From Thuidium tamariscinum (taxonomy: Eukaryota; Streptophyta; Bryopsida; Hypnales; Thuidiaceae): 64,000 nt of DNA. Position 1 is the first letter of the stretch. Each line of letters begins with the position of its first letter. Below, one piece after another: positions 24,449-36,517 of this stretch. A program made the translations under genes and the position numbers. Below the pieces are notes generated by a model. That model searched no databases. It saw only the letters and a program-made list of their open reading frames with translations, and was not told the DNA's origin. The stretch covers positions 11,036,001-11,100,000 of the forward strand of contig OX344751.2 in the NCBI GenBank assembly GCA_947034885.2, written 5' to 3'.

Positions 24449-27400
24449 GGGGACTTCAATCCCATCACAACCGATGCTTGATGAATTAGGACTGCACGAT
24501 CAAATTAATTGAGATCGACTAATCAAATTAACTAGCGCGCATTGTAGATTGAAGTATTCATTTGATCGAATGGGTGGTTTTCGGATCTGTAGTGCGTGCT
24601 TTGCTGCCAAAGGGGTTGTTGTTACATTTGAGCTTGAATTGAAAGCTTCAAGGAATGGAATGGATGCGCGTAATTGCTTGTACCGACACAGTGTCAAAAA
24701 CTGTCACTGTTCGTGGTTTAATTCAATCTGTACATGAGTACATATGTTTGAATGGGTGGATGGGGTTAAATTTCCCCGGGGACCGGGGATTTTCGATCTG
24801 TAGCGAACTGTTTCCGAATGATTTGGTGTTGGAGCTTGGATTTCAGAGAGCTTCGAGGAATGGAATGGATGTCCTTAAATTGCTCGTACCCTCACTTTTT
24901 GTGTATTTTATGTAATTATTTACTCCCAGATATACTTTCAATTGATTTGTTGGGTTGTTTCAGCGGTTTGTTATCGTCAATTTCGATAAATTTGGGTGCC
25001 AGAAAATTGGGTCATCTGTCTAGTACACGAAGCTCCTCAACTATGACTGGAATGCATAAGCACCAGAAATTAAGAATGGTATGAACTGACGGCTCACCAA
25101 AAATTAGGACCAGTGAGGATTTGTGTTTCAGGCCCTGTGCCGTGGAAAGTGCCGAAGTTGTAGAATTTCTCCAATTTCAGGCCGGAAATTGGCATTTGCT
25201 GTGATTCAAGGTCAATTTCTTTCAATTTCTTTACATACTGTATATTAGGTTATTAGCGGAGATTCACGACGGACTTGAAGGGCACTTTTAAAGGCTGGCA
25301 CCCCGAAACGAAACCTCTTCACGTGAAACGATCTTTGGCTTTTGGATTGCCACTCTCGGTTCATTTTCAGTTTGCCAACAGTGAAAAGTTGCGCCACCGT
25401 GGTTTCCCTGATGGCCCAAACTCCCTGATTCCCCCACTTCCTAGTGCAAAATCATCTCAGAAACTTCTGATATTCCTGCAGGTAAGGGAAACAAGGATAA
25501 TCTCCCTGAGATATAGCTATACCAATGAGTCCAAAGTTTTAGAAATTTGTGAAGTTGCATGCCACAATTTGGCGCTCTGCATTGCTCCAATATCATGAAA
25601 AATGCTTTTATGTAATAGACGGTTTGATCCTCACTTTGCTGAATACGATTTAGTACAAGTCAGATGAGTGATTAATGAGCACGCCCTTGAAATGCCATTG
25701 AATTTGGAGTGGACACCAGCGTTCCCAAAACTGGCTACATTTCACTCAGTTCTACCCAAAAAAATCCTTGCACTACTATCACATTGTAAAAAAGGGCTTT
25801 CCAATGGAGCCATTTTAGTCAAAATTACAACAAACAATAAAACTTGATAGCCAATTCGCAACTTCTTCTATAGTAGAATTAGCATATATTTTGTTAGTTT
25901 TGTTTTACAATACTCTCTACAATCCTTCACAACTTGCAAAATCCTTTCTTTTCTATTTTGTTCTGCTACTACTCACTCTCAAGATAGTCAAAGTTGATGC
26001 CTGTTTCTCTTGAAAGGTAGCATAAATATTGCACTAAATTTCAAAAACAGTTATGGAAACACGATCCAGTTTTCAACTCTAGCATCCTGTTAACGAGTGA
26101 AAAGCGCTCTAAGAGATGGAAAAAAGCTGGTTCAATTCAAGCATTTTCGCTTTAGAAACATCCGCAGAAATGCCGAAGGTGGGCTTACTGGGCTGTCACA
26201 ATCATCCGGGCATGCTTCCTATATGACTATTCTATATGCCATTTTTCAGACCGTGCGGTCTAAACTAGAAATTGTCATCTAGGACAGGTATAGATTTCAG
26301 ACATCTATGCTAAATATAGATTTTGAAAATTTATGACAGATTTAGATTCCAAACCTTTATGTAAAACACCTAAAACAAGTTCAAATTTCAAACATCCAAG
26401 ACATGAATAGGTTTTTCAAATACATGACAAATTTAGATTTCCAACTGCACGGTTCAAACTATGAAAAGTGTCATTTGAAGTGATGAAATTTTGCCATTTT
26501 AGGGTGAATGCAAGAAACACTTGTACTATTTTCCGTCACAAGCTAAGTGCTCATCTGTTTTTTGGCCATAACTTTTGCATTTTTGCTCGAAATGTCTCAA
26601 GATTTCTAAAGAAGGTACTCATGTCTATCATACACCTTACATAATTTTTTGATAATTTTCAAAAATAGTTTAATACTAAAATAGTACTAGTGATTAAATG
26701 TCACAAATGAGAATTTGGAGGTTTTTAGTACAAAGGAGTACCTTTTTTTTAATGATTTTGAGATGAAATTTGGATGAGAGGGTCTTCTAGTAGATTTACA
26801 TCTCTCTACGTGAGGGATTTTGAAAAAAGTTATTTTTATGTGGTGTGGAAGTCTACAAAGTGAACTTCTTTCTGCTTGAATTTTGAAACATATAAAATAT
26901 TATTTTGGTGTTTTTTTTGGTGAATGACCATCTCCATAGAATTGTTGCAAATGGCCACTTTTTATTTTTTGTATTTACTTATTTTTACTATTTTTCCCAA
27001 ATTAAAACATGAAGGTATGTATTTTCTTGAGGTTTGGAGCTTTTTAAATTCTCCTACTTAGAGAATTTTTCTATCAATTTCCTTTGATGAAAACCTTTAT
27101 CTTAGAGGTCTATACATTGTTTATATTTTTCAATTTCTTTTCAAATTAATTTTCTAATTTTAAAGTACTCCTAAAAAAATTATGAGTATTGTAGTAAAAT
27201 GCAACAAATAAGGTAGAAGCACCCATTTCTGCTGAAGTTAGCAGTTATGAGCCATGAAATTAGGTTAGAAAGCTGAAAGAGGATTATCAGAAGGACACAA
27301 CAGAAGAAGAAAAACATTGGCACATGAACTTCATTGTAAGTGGGAAGTATGCGGTGGCCATGATTATTGAAAGTGGGAAATAGTGGTATTTGCATTAACG

Positions 27401-27480
27401 TCAGTAGGTATTTCACAGTTCAAGTCATGAAGGACTCATTTACAAGGTCAGTGTGCTCAAAACTACTGGCTGCTGTCCCT
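24449..27480. other. Intergenic region with a local duplication
   Basis: No gene is supported. Two diverged direct copies of about 130 bases (around 24566-24690 and 24750-24895) share gaatgggtgg, cggatctgtag-like and caaggaatggaatggatg segments. From about 26260 on the DNA is AT-rich repeat resembling stretches near 2890 and 10570. Confidence 0.45.
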
Positions 27481-27559
27481 GACACGAAGTCATGAGTGAG
27501 CCATAAGTGTACAACTAGGTCCGGCCAAAAAGGCGCTGAAAATTCAAAAAAAATGAAAA

Positions 27560-27900
27560 CCGACAGCTTCGCCCGCGCCCGCAGCAGGTGGTAGCAGACC
27601 TCTGCGGCTGCAAGCCCCCCCTGCCGTATGGGATGACCCCAATAAGCCGGGGGTGAGGCCCCAGAGGCCGGGGGTGAGGCCCCACAAGCCGGGGGTCAGC
27701 CCCAAAAGGCGAGGTCCTCCCAAGAAGCCGGGAGTGAGGCCCCTGAGGGCGAGGGTCGGACCCTAGAAGGCGGGGGAGACGGGGTCAGGCCCACTGGCCG
27801 AGGGTCAGCCCCAGAAGGCGGAGGGCGGGGGTCGGACCCCAAAAGGCGGGGGAGCCAGGGTCAGGCCCACTGGCCGGGAGAGCGACTCCGCTTCCCCGAG
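27560..27900. repeat. GC-rich degenerate minisatellite
   Basis: Irregular tandem units of roughly 20-25 bases built on gccgggggtgaggcccc, with variants gccgggggtcagcccc and ggcgggggtcggacccc, run from about 27600 to 27880. GC content is far above the flanks. It lies beyond the 3' end of the pogo transposase frame and may belong to that element's end. Confidence 0.7.
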
Positions 27901-28110
27901 CCAGCGAGTGCGCCTCCCGGTCAGTCGGAGTCGGGAAAGCGGAGGGTGGCCGCTACATCCCCGCCCAGTGATGCCCTAACGGCCACTTCGTGAGCCCGCG
28001 GCGCCGCTCCGTGTCTGCATGCTTGTCTCGCTCCTGGTTCGGCGTACTTTATCGGCTTGCTTTCGAGACTTCTCGCGTTCGCGATCAGCTTTCTTCCGTT
28101 CCGCTTGCAC

Positions 28111-30528
28111 TCAACACAACATCCGGTCCGCCTCCTTTCGATCCTTCTCTTCCTGTCGTTGAACCTTTCGTGCTTCTGTTTCACTGCGCCGTTCTTCTCG
28201 TGCTTTGCAGATGGCTTCTCTACGCTCTGCTTTAGCTGTCATGGCTTTGATGTAGTCGTCCGAAGTCATTAGTATGGATTTGGAGTAATCAATCAGTGGT
28301 TGAACTCTGTTTGTGAGCTTGCGGTGGGGAAGCTCCACTTGGGGTAGGGGGAATAGAGGTCGCCGTGTTTGCAGCAGTTGATCTTCTCCATCACTATCTG
28401 TATTGTCCTCTGAAGCAGCGTCGCAGCTTTCATTCTCAACAAAATATTGAGGTGCCTCTGCTTCAGCCATGTTGAAGCTTTCTTGTTCTGTTCCTTCGTT
28501 GCTGTCAGAGTCCTGCTCAATTTCGACTATATCAGGTTCTGCTGCTGCTGTGGCCTCTGTGTAACAAGTGCTGGGCTTCATGTACCGATCCATGGCTGAT
28601 GGTAGCAGTGGCCAGATTCCAGTGGCTGCAAAACCTTTCTGTATATTTTTGCAAGTCAATGCTTTCTTCAAACCAACAGACACCCACTCAGCTAGTACTT
28701 CTTTGCTTGCAGCTTTCCCATTATTAGAATCAGACCATCTATCTCTACAGGCCCTGAATGCTGTCTTGAATGGCTTGAATATACTCACATCTAATGGCTG
28801 TATTATGTGGCTTGTGTGGCTAGGGAATGTGATGATGTCCAGACCTCGAGATTGAGCCTTCATCACCACTTCTAGGGTTACATGTGATCCATGTCCGTCC
28901 AGTAGTAAGAGGTGTCTATTCTCCTGTGAAATGCCATACCTCTCTTGAACTCTATCTAGGAAGAATGAGAGCCATGCAGAGAAAAGAAAAGCTGTCATCC
29001 AGCCATTGATTTGCATTGCAAAGCAGGAACCACCTTCACATCTGATAATGAAATTGCGTTCTTGTCGTTTACCTCTGAAAATGTAGTAGTTGGGGATGTA
29101 ATGGCCAGCAGCATTCATGCAAGAGAGAACTGTGAGGTGCTCTTTGCTATTGGGAATTACCCTGTGCACAGATCTGCTACCTCGTTTAGCAAATACTAGA
29201 GTTCCCCCCCCTCCTCTGCTAGCTTGTACACCTGATTCATCTGCATTCCAAATGTGAGAGGGTTCATAGTTGTGTTCACTGTATGCAATGTTGAGGTTCT
29301 TATAGAAAGAAGCTACACTACTTGGATTCAATCCCTTTGCCCGCCCGTCCTCCAAGCTCTGAGCAGACCTCAAAGTGAGTTCAGGATGTCTATTTCTAAA
29401 CCATCGCAGCCAACCGCGTCCAGGGATACCGTCTTTGAAAGGTGTCAACCGATCTTGTGTCATCTCAGCTACTTTTCTCTTCAGTTCAAATACACTGATT
29501 GGGTGTGCATGCTCCTGCATTTCTATCATCCAAGTCACAAGAGCACTCTCTTCTTCCACACCTAGAATGCCTTGCCTACCTCTCTTGCGTTTCAATGTTT
29601 TGCCATACATGTAGTCTCGCACTGTCGATGCAGGTATGCCCATATTTTGAGCTGCGCCACCCATGCTGCACCCTGCATCCACTACTGCCACTGCGGCGTT
29701 CAGCTGCTGGTTGCTCCATGTACCATATACTTTAGGTCTTGTTCGTCCAACAGCACTTGTGCCAGCTTGACCACTTGCATCCTATGTTTGCCCACTTGGT
29801 ACAGTAGCAGTGACGACTGTTGGTCCTTTTCCTTTCGGGTCCCCTCTGTCTTCAGTGTGCCTCTTCTGTGCTAGGCCAACGCCATCGCTGTCGGTCTCTG
29901 TGTCGGACTCCGTGGAGCTGCGACCACCGCTCTCTTCAGGCTCCAATGACCTAATGTCGGCTCCGCTCAACGGAATGCAGCCAATGTCGGCAATCTTCTG
30001 CGGGGTTGGCGCTGCACTGTCGCGCCGATTTGGGGGGGCCATGGCAGTGCTGTCCATCCACCGCGTGCGCTTCCTTCCATCTGTGGGAGCCACTTCTGCC
30101 TGCAGTGGCGCACGTACTCCCTGCGCTATTGAAGGTCGCCGCAGTTGCTCTCCATGTGCTGTTGGAATTTCTTGCTGTGGTCGGATTGGAGAAACCCTGC
30201 CTACGAGACCACCAGCATGCATGCCTTGCGCTCCATCTATTGTTGTGAATGTTCTTAGTGCTTCTAGCTGCCATTGTTCTGCAGGTTGTTTCAACTGCCA
30301 ATTTGAGAAGCTCTCATGTGACGCTTGTGCTGCAATAGGCCTAGACACTGGATGCATCAACTGTGCTACTTGCCTTGCATGCATGGAATTGAAGGTAGGA
30401 CTACCATATGGAGACCAAGGTCCGATCCCTACTGTACTGTATGACAATAATTCACTTGGCCATCGCTCAATCATCCTCTCACTAGTCTGACTGACTGACT
30501 GGTCCTCTACATTGCTACTGTCCATCAT
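28111..30528 (-). pseudogene. Pogo/Tigger-type transposase with one in-frame stop
   Basis: One minus-strand frame runs from the ATG at 30528 to the TGA at 28111, broken only by a TAG at 29782-29784; the two parts are in the same frame. The first 248 residues are polar and low complexity. After the stop come a psq-type helix-turn-helix (TWSNQQLNAAVAVVDAG to STVRDYMYGK), a CENP-B-type DNA-binding segment (WLRWFRNRHPELTLRSAQ) and a DDE_1 catalytic domain with three acidic positions: NADESG (about residue 150 of the 526-residue open part), LLLDGHGSH (about 266) and QPLDVSIFKPF (about 300), the D-D-D pattern of pogo-like enzymes. These cut and paste TA-flanked elements. The tail is basic and charged (KAEREAICKAREERR-like). 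I could not find the element's terminal repeats. The stop may be a nonsense mutation, or the upstream part may be a separate first exon. Confidence 0.8.
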
Positions 30529-31478
30529 GTAAGTAGTAAATCCTCTACAAGTATGCTCTTCAAGTTGATCAACTACACTAAAGCATTAAAATCATTCATG
30601 TCTTGCAGAATGCAGAAGGTAAGCTTCATCATTCACAAAGTGAATAGCAAGTGAGTTACTGAGAACTGAAAATTAGGGAAGACGAAGCTCTGCTTGTCAG
30701 TACAGCCGCCAATATGTGCCCTTCATTATGACTATACATTCAAGGAATTCAACTGCCACTAAACCCAATTTACGCCCATTTACTACCCTTGTCAACATGT
30801 ACTGTATGGTCTACTGTGAGGAGTAGCCCCTTAGCTAGCAATCACTGTTAGGTAAGCTGTCCATTGCCACATCACTAATTCCATTAATGTAATTCATGGT
30901 CTGTATAAAATCGCGTGCATATGACTCATTCTTGAATCCTTCAGCACTGTAAGCTACAGGAGCCGTCACCCATGCTCACTAATTTTTTAATATTCTCCAC
31001 AATGGGACTACATCAAATGGTCATGAGTACCATCATAGGCTTCGCCCATGGGGATAGTCATTTTAATGGGTGCTTCTACCTTAGTACAGGTGTTTCTTGC
31101 ATTTACCCTTTAATGAAATTTTCCATGCATATGGGTCAAGGTTGGGACTTGGGAATTAAATCGAGCATTCATCAGTTTCAAGGCAATCAATTTAATTAGA
31201 ATTGGTTATGAGTTTCAAGGCCTTGGACTCCAGCCAACTAGGGAGCCCAATGCTTTACGTAACCAGTTGTTGACTTTTCAACACTAACATGGCTCTATGC
31301 CATAGGTTACCCATCACCATCGCCATGACAAGTTGCAGCTCATAACCTTCTTTCCTTTCAACTTCCTTCCTTCACCTTTGGATCAAAGATTGTAATTGAA
31401 AAATGAAAAATCGGTTATGTCCAATAACCTTCTCGCTACTACTACTACTCAAAGGTTATCTAAGCTAGAACTAGGCTC
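30529..31478. other. Intergenic DNA between the pogo gene and the giant element
   Basis: No gene is supported. The segment includes a short (CTA)n run near 31437-31450. The right boundary of the pogo element should lie here but was not identified. Confidence 0.4.
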
Positions 31479-31513
31479 TTAAAACACGGAATTCGTTATT
31501 TTTGCACTTGGCC
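31479..31513 (+). repeat. Left terminal inverted repeat of the giant element
   Basis: It begins TTAAAACACGGAATTCGTTA and matches 52189-52223 in inverse orientation over 35 of 35 bases. One more base inside also pairs. The flanking sequence outside is unrelated to the right flank. Confidence 0.85.
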
Positions 31514-31990
31514 AAGTACAATCATACGACACTAGAAAACACGGATTTTTAACCCCTATGTTAAAGTGGTATACCATTTTCATAAGAATTTCATGGGCAA
31601 TTCTTTTTGCAACATTGCTTCGAAAACATTTCATCTTGAAAGCAAATAAAACTATATTGGCCTAAAATAGAACAAATGTACATGTCCATTACATACTAAT
31701 TACATATTTTTTATTATAAAAACATCCAGAAGGTACATTGTTTTAGTACAAAAGACACATGGCATGTCCTATACTGATAATCTTCAAACCTTTTTGACTT
31801 TTCTACTTACAATTAGTCATATTTAGAACATTGCACACCATAAACTTACTATTATTCACTTTTGAAACTCTAATACATAATTTCCTAAAACAAACTCATT
31901 TATTCTAACTATACTTTCATAAATAAAACTAAATATATTACTATATACTACTACAACTTTCCGTACAAAACTAACAGTTCTCTCCCTATT

Positions 31991-34900
31991 TTAATCCATT
32001 GCGTCTGGTGTTTCTGCTATAATCTCTGATGATTGAGTGCCACCCTCTTCCCTCTCTTCAGTATCTGCTAATCTTGTGTTCAATGTTGTTGGAATTTCAA
32101 GGGGAGAACCAAGTTCCACATCATCCCTACCTCCCTCGGCTTCGACCTCTGGCGAAGGTATCGCATCCATGAGCGCTGTGTCATCTAAAACTGAAGTCAC
32201 TTGTTCAAATGTATATGCCCCTTCTATACCATTGCGATGATATCGAATGCCTTTTCGATCATGGAATACTCCATTTGCTCCTTCTGTCATTCCTTGGTCC
32301 TGAGAAGCCCATGCAAGAGATGTCTCTGGAAATTGAAATCCACTAGCCAATGTGGGATACAAAGGATCATCTTCGACACTAGTTCCCGTATCACTTGGAC
32401 GAATACTTTCCCCCCCCAACTCTTGAACCTTCTCGGCCATTTCAATATCTGTTGCCTCCGATGCAGGTACTGAACTATCTTCCATTGTTGTGTTCCCCTC
32501 TGTTTCTATTTGCGCTTCCTCAGTTGAAGGAATGACTTCCGCTACTACACCTTGTTCTGTTGGTGTGTCTTCCATTCGCCCATCATTGTCTTGATTTCCT
32601 TCATCTTCTGTAACAGGAGGCGGTTCAAGTACATCATTCATGTCCATGTCCATCATGACATCTTCCTCAGTAACCATCTCCCTCTCCACTAGTGCATGAT
32701 CAGAAGAGCCATCTACCCTCTGTGCTTCGTCTGTTCCTGAAACTATGTTCCCAGTACCTGTATGTGCTTCAGCACTCGTGGCCTTCAAATTTCCTTTACG
32801 TTCCTTCACACGTTCTTTTCTCTCTCTTCCTTCGAATGCCTCACTCGAAATAGGACTTCCTCGTTCTGATGAATCATCATCTTCTCCTGATGACGATTCC
32901 TCTTCATCTGATGAACTCTCCTCGGACTCCGATTCATCATCTTCTAACTCATCGTCTTCTTCCCCTTCCACATAGTCTTCGTCATCATCAGTACTTTCTT
33001 CTCGATCTTCCAACCCTTCTCTCTCTGGAGTATCCTCGGAATGCAAATCTTCACCTTCTTCTTCATCCTCTGCTTCAGTGCTGAATATGTCATCCTCTTC
33101 CACTTCTGCCCTTCTTGGTACTCTTGCAGATACTGACGGGCCTGCGTGAGGTGTCACATTGTTCTGTGCCGCTTCCTTCAATGTATTGTACAGGAAACGG
33201 GTTCGATCTACTGATCCATCCAACACAATCACTTGTGCACCTTCAAAAGGGACTTCCAATACTTTAGGCAATGAAGTGGTGATGCCAACTGCTACAAGGC
33301 CCCATTTCTTCGGTAAATATGATGCAACCAACCTTCGTAACTCTGTAGCGGTTCTCTCCACGCAGTCTACCTCCGAGGGCATGCGTTCATTGCTCCACTT
33401 ATCAGTGAATACCATTGGTACTTGCTCACGACTACTTCTGAGGTTCTCTACCCCCCTTGATGAAGTTGGATGCATCATCACAATTCCAACACCTCCTAGA
33501 GCTTGCACAGTACGCTCTGTCTGACCATCATGTCGAAAATCATGACTGTAAGTTGAAACTGTTTGTCTTTGAAACACCCACATGCCTGGAAGCCAAGTAC
33601 AAGCCTCCGGTACTGCCATTCTCTGTCTCATCCCATCATCAAAAAATACTCCTGGTGGAAATAAGAAAATTGCAGTCCACCTATACGTGCCTTCCATCCA
33701 CTGATACAATTTCTCCATCACTGTATTGTATTCAGTGTCTGTCCAAGCTTCATCCTCTCCTCTTCCTCCACATCGCCTACAATCAAATATCCACAAGCAA
33801 GGCAACCCCAATTGTACGACTCCTTGTGTCAAAAAAGATCCTCTGCATCGAATGAGAATGTTTGCAGTTCTATTTGCACGCGTTGTACATGATACAAGCA
33901 CCTGCCAATCCCATTGTGCCTCGTCCAGCTTTGAAACACCTGTAGTCACACCTTCGTATCCTGACTCTCCACGCTGAATACTAGCATAATGATCAAGAAT
34001 CACTGGAGAGATTAGCGTTGAAAACCTCCCTAAAGCCTCAACAGTCTTAACCGTCGGAGATGACCAAGCGTTCTTCATTTTCTTGTCAACAACTTCAGCA
34101 AGCAACTTCAATTGCCTCTGACTCTCTCCTTCAAATCTTTGTACATTGATAGCCACAAAGTTCTGCAATGTCCGCGGATGCTTCACTCCATTCTCAACCA
34201 ACAACCACCGTATAGCATTTCGTACGGCTTCCTTTCGTTGAATACGATCTGTGGCCCAAGCCAATGTGCCTTTCATTAGAGTACCTGTACCAGCATTGTT
34301 GAAATAATACCTTTGCTGTGGTCGTTCACCATCCGCTACAGGTTTCGCAGCCATCTCCTTTGCCAAAAGATAGTACATGGTTTTTGGAACTCTGCCTAGA
34401 GGTCTCAACCAATGACGCTCCATCCTCTTCCTTTCTTCCCTTACATCCACATTTGGACTCAGTGAATGTTTACTTGCATATCTTTCCCACTTCCGCTTCT
34501 CAGCCTTACTGTACCACAGAATCCCATTCTCATAATCTCGACAGATTTGTAGAACAGCTGCATACACTGCATCATCTTCTTGCCAAGCATGACATGTATA
34601 ATCAGCCATCCTCTTGTACATTACACCCAAGGACTCGCTTTTTGATGTAGACCTTGTCCAGTGCAATGCACTTGCCGTCATTGTAACTGCTCTGGCTCTT
34701 CTTGCATCATCACCTCGCACATTCGGATTGGGTCTCCCACAAGCCTCCCAAATGGCCCTCAATTTCATGAGGTCTTCTTCCATTGTTGTGTAGAATTTTC
34801 TCTCAAATTCTTTTGCATTTATACGCACAGAAGCTTCAATGTATACCTTTTCATCATTGTACACAAGGAATCGAGACTTCCGCTTTGCAAATGTCATTTG

Positions 34901-36517
34901 GTATTCCTCTGCATCCATCCATCCCTGCTTATACTCCAACTCTGCTCGCTTGCACGCCGCCACCACATGCTGACCATCGACAGGTTCCCATATGATGTTG
35001 TTTTCCAACCAATTTAACCTTGCCTTCTCTGGATTTCCTTCAACAGCCCTTGCGTTATGTAGAAATGCTTCCTCAAAGTGCTTCACTGGATCCTCAGTTC
35101 TAAATGGAATCTCCCTCCGAATTGCAGCGCCTGTATTATCCACACCCTCTAAAACATATGCCAACGGGCGCAAGGTGAGTGGTGAGATATTTGGTTCTTC
35201 TCTACCATAAAGTCGATTGTACATTGCCTCGATTCTCTTCCCAATTAAAGCTCGATGGTTTGTCTCCACATTTCGTACATCTTGAATGTTCTCTATCCTT
35301 GCATTGAAAACAAGATCCATTCCCCAAATGTATCCTGCCCAGAACTCTTCATTTGTCGGAAACTTTATAAGTGGACCTCTTACCAATGAGGTCTGCGGTA
35401 CCACATTACGCTCTTCTTCATCTGATGTTTCTTCAACAACAAGAACATCGTCTTCTTGGTGCTCATTCTCCCTTTGTACACTCGCTACTCCACGTACCAT
35501 ACCTGATCTTGTCACTGGAGGTGCAACAAGACGTTCTTGTTGGTCATTTCTATTTCCACTCCCAAACTGTAACTCTGGCCTTGTTGTTGCTGAATTCCTT
35601 GCTCCTCTACTACGCTCAGCCACTGCTCGAGATGATTCCGGTTCTGTAGATACAACCCTTCGATTCAAGTTGGTAGTCGTTGATACAGGCATAGATGAAC
35701 TACCTCTACCTTGTACAGGTAAAGCTCTTTGTCTTGATGCCACATTTTGCTGTGACTCTTGTGGCTCAGATGCACTAATTCTGCGTGAAGAGTGCCCTCT
35801 GCTACTTCCTTGAAGCCCCCTGCCTCGACTTCCTCTCACATTCCTAGAGCCGGTAACAGTACGAGATTGTTCAACATCCTCGGCTGGTCCCTCTGCCGGA
35901 CGTCTTCTACCACGTTCGGAAACTGGTACCCAATTCTTATTGCATGGTTCAGCTACAACCCTGTATATAGGATCTGTTTCTTCAGGGGCTTGTGGACGAG
36001 TTCTATCTTGAGCACTTGGTGTAGCTGTTCTTGGCATTTGCTCATATGCTAGCAACTCCTGTAGGTAATGTTGAGCTCGTAAAATGTTCTCTGGACTCAG
36101 TCCTCGAAACCTCTCCACTGCTGCACTACGTGTGGTCTGAAGTAATGCGGGCATGGAGGTCCAATTCTCTTCAAGACTGCGCAAAACTCTCATTGGCTTT
36201 GGAACATCCATACAACAACGTGGAATGGGTGCCATCATGAACTGTTTCTGCAGCTTAAACTTCCCCACTTTCCCTTCATCCATTGTGACATTCACGAAAA
36301 TTACTTCTTGACCCGAGGTAGTCACTGATTGCACTTTCCCATGCTCATGGCCAAAAGCTCCCCAATGTTGACCATCCTGAAGTACTCGATCTGTGATCCA
36401 AAGCAATGGAGTCTCAACACTTGTTGCCTCAATCCACCACCCATGTTCTATCCAATTACTGAATGTCTGTGTAGCCATAACGATCCTGTAATTCATCATC
36501 ATGAAACAAAAATCCAT
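31991..36517 (-). CDS. Very large orphan protein of the giant element (1508 codons)
   Basis: Uninterrupted minus-strand frame; I do not recognise a family with certainty. Likely translation starts at the inner ATG 36478 (MATQTFSNW), or the frame is joined to an upstream exon through an acceptor (gatgaattacag) just before it. Layout by residue: 1-110 a compact Trp-rich segment (IEHGWWIEATSVETPLLWIT); about 150-370 a basic, Ser/Arg-rich, probably disordered stretch (RGSRGRGLQGSSRGHSSRR); about 395-860 a predicted helical domain rich in Trp, Tyr and Arg; about 868-1120 a domain with alternating hydrophobic strands (CLWIFDC, AIFLFPPGVFF, WGLVAVGITT, AQVIVLDGS), order and spacing loosely resembling beta-class N4/N6 DNA methyltransferases but without a clear DPPY; about 1130-1508 an acidic low-complexity tail. 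Long intact coding next to a decayed transposase is unusual. A DNA-binding or DNA-modifying accessory role is inference only. Confidence 0.75.
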   Translation of the reverse strand: MDFCFMMMNYRIVMATQTFSNWIEHGWWIEATSVETPLLWITDRVLQDGQHWGAFGHEHGKVQSVTTSGQEVIFVNVTMDEGKVGKFKLQKQFMMAPIPRCCMDVPKPMRVLRSLEENWTSMPALLQTTRSAAVERFRGLSPENILRAQHYLQELLAYEQMPRTATPSAQDRTRPQAPEETDPIYRVVAEPCNKNWVPVSERGRRRPAEGPAEDVEQSRTVTGSRNVRGSRGRGLQGSSRGHSSRRISASEPQESQQNVASRQRALPVQGRGSSSMPVSTTTNLNRRVVSTEPESSRAVAERSRGARNSATTRPELQFGSGNRNDQQERLVAPPVTRSGMVRGVASVQRENEHQEDDVLVVEETSDEEERNVVPQTSLVRGPLIKFPTNEEFWAGYIWGMDLVFNARIENIQDVRNVETNHRALIGKRIEAMYNRLYGREEPNISPLTLRPLAYVLEGVDNTGAAIRREIPFRTEDPVKHFEEAFLHNARAVEGNPEKARLNWLENNIIWEPVDGQHVVAACKRAELEYKQGWMDAEEYQMTFAKRKSRFLVYNDEKVYIEASVRINAKEFERKFYTTMEEDLMKLRAIWEACGRPNPNVRGDDARRARAVTMTASALHWTRSTSKSESLGVMYKRMADYTCHAWQEDDAVYAAVLQICRDYENGILWYSKAEKRKWERYASKHSLSPNVDVREERKRMERHWLRPLGRVPKTMYYLLAKEMAAKPVADGERPQQRYYFNNAGTGTLMKGTLAWATDRIQRKEAVRNAIRWLLVENGVKHPRTLQNFVAINVQRFEGESQRQLKLLAEVVDKKMKNAWSSPTVKTVEALGRFSTLISPVILDHYASIQRGESGYEGVTTGVSKLDEAQWDWQVLVSCTTRANRTANILIRCRGSFLTQGVVQLGLPCLWIFDCRRCGGRGEDEAWTDTEYNTVMEKLYQWMEGTYRWTAIFLFPPGVFFDDGMRQRMAVPEACTWLPGMWVFQRQTVSTYSHDFRHDGQTERTVQALGGVGIVMMHPTSSRGVENLRSSREQVPMVFTDKWSNERMPSEVDCVERTATELRRLVASYLPKKWGLVAVGITTSLPKVLEVPFEGAQVIVLDGSVDRTRFLYNTLKEAAQNNVTPHAGPSVSARVPRRAEVEEDDIFSTEAEDEEEGEDLHSEDTPEREGLEDREESTDDDEDYVEGEEDDELEDDESESEESSSDEEESSSGEDDDSSERGSPISSEAFEGRERKERVKERKGNLKATSAEAHTGTGNIVSGTDEAQRVDGSSDHALVEREMVTEEDVMMDMDMNDVLEPPPVTEDEGNQDNDGRMEDTPTEQGVVAEVIPSTEEAQIETEGNTTMEDSSVPASEATDIEMAEKVQELGGESIRPSDTGTSVEDDPLYPTLASGFQFPETSLAWASQDQGMTEGANGVFHDRKGIRYHRNGIEGAYTFEQVTSVLDDTALMDAIPSPEVEAEGGRDDVELGSPLEIPTTLNTRLADTEEREEGGTQSSEIIAETPDAMD

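Noticed and set aside
29810..30490. 226-codon frame on + with many cysteines
   Set aside because: It is antisense to the N-terminal part of the pogo frame. Its Cys/Ser/Pro composition is what the complement of that low-complexity coding DNA gives.
32745..35813. Several + frames of 76-175 codons
   Set aside because: All are antisense to the 1508-codon gene. Ser-rich runs mirror its acidic Glu/Asp tail.
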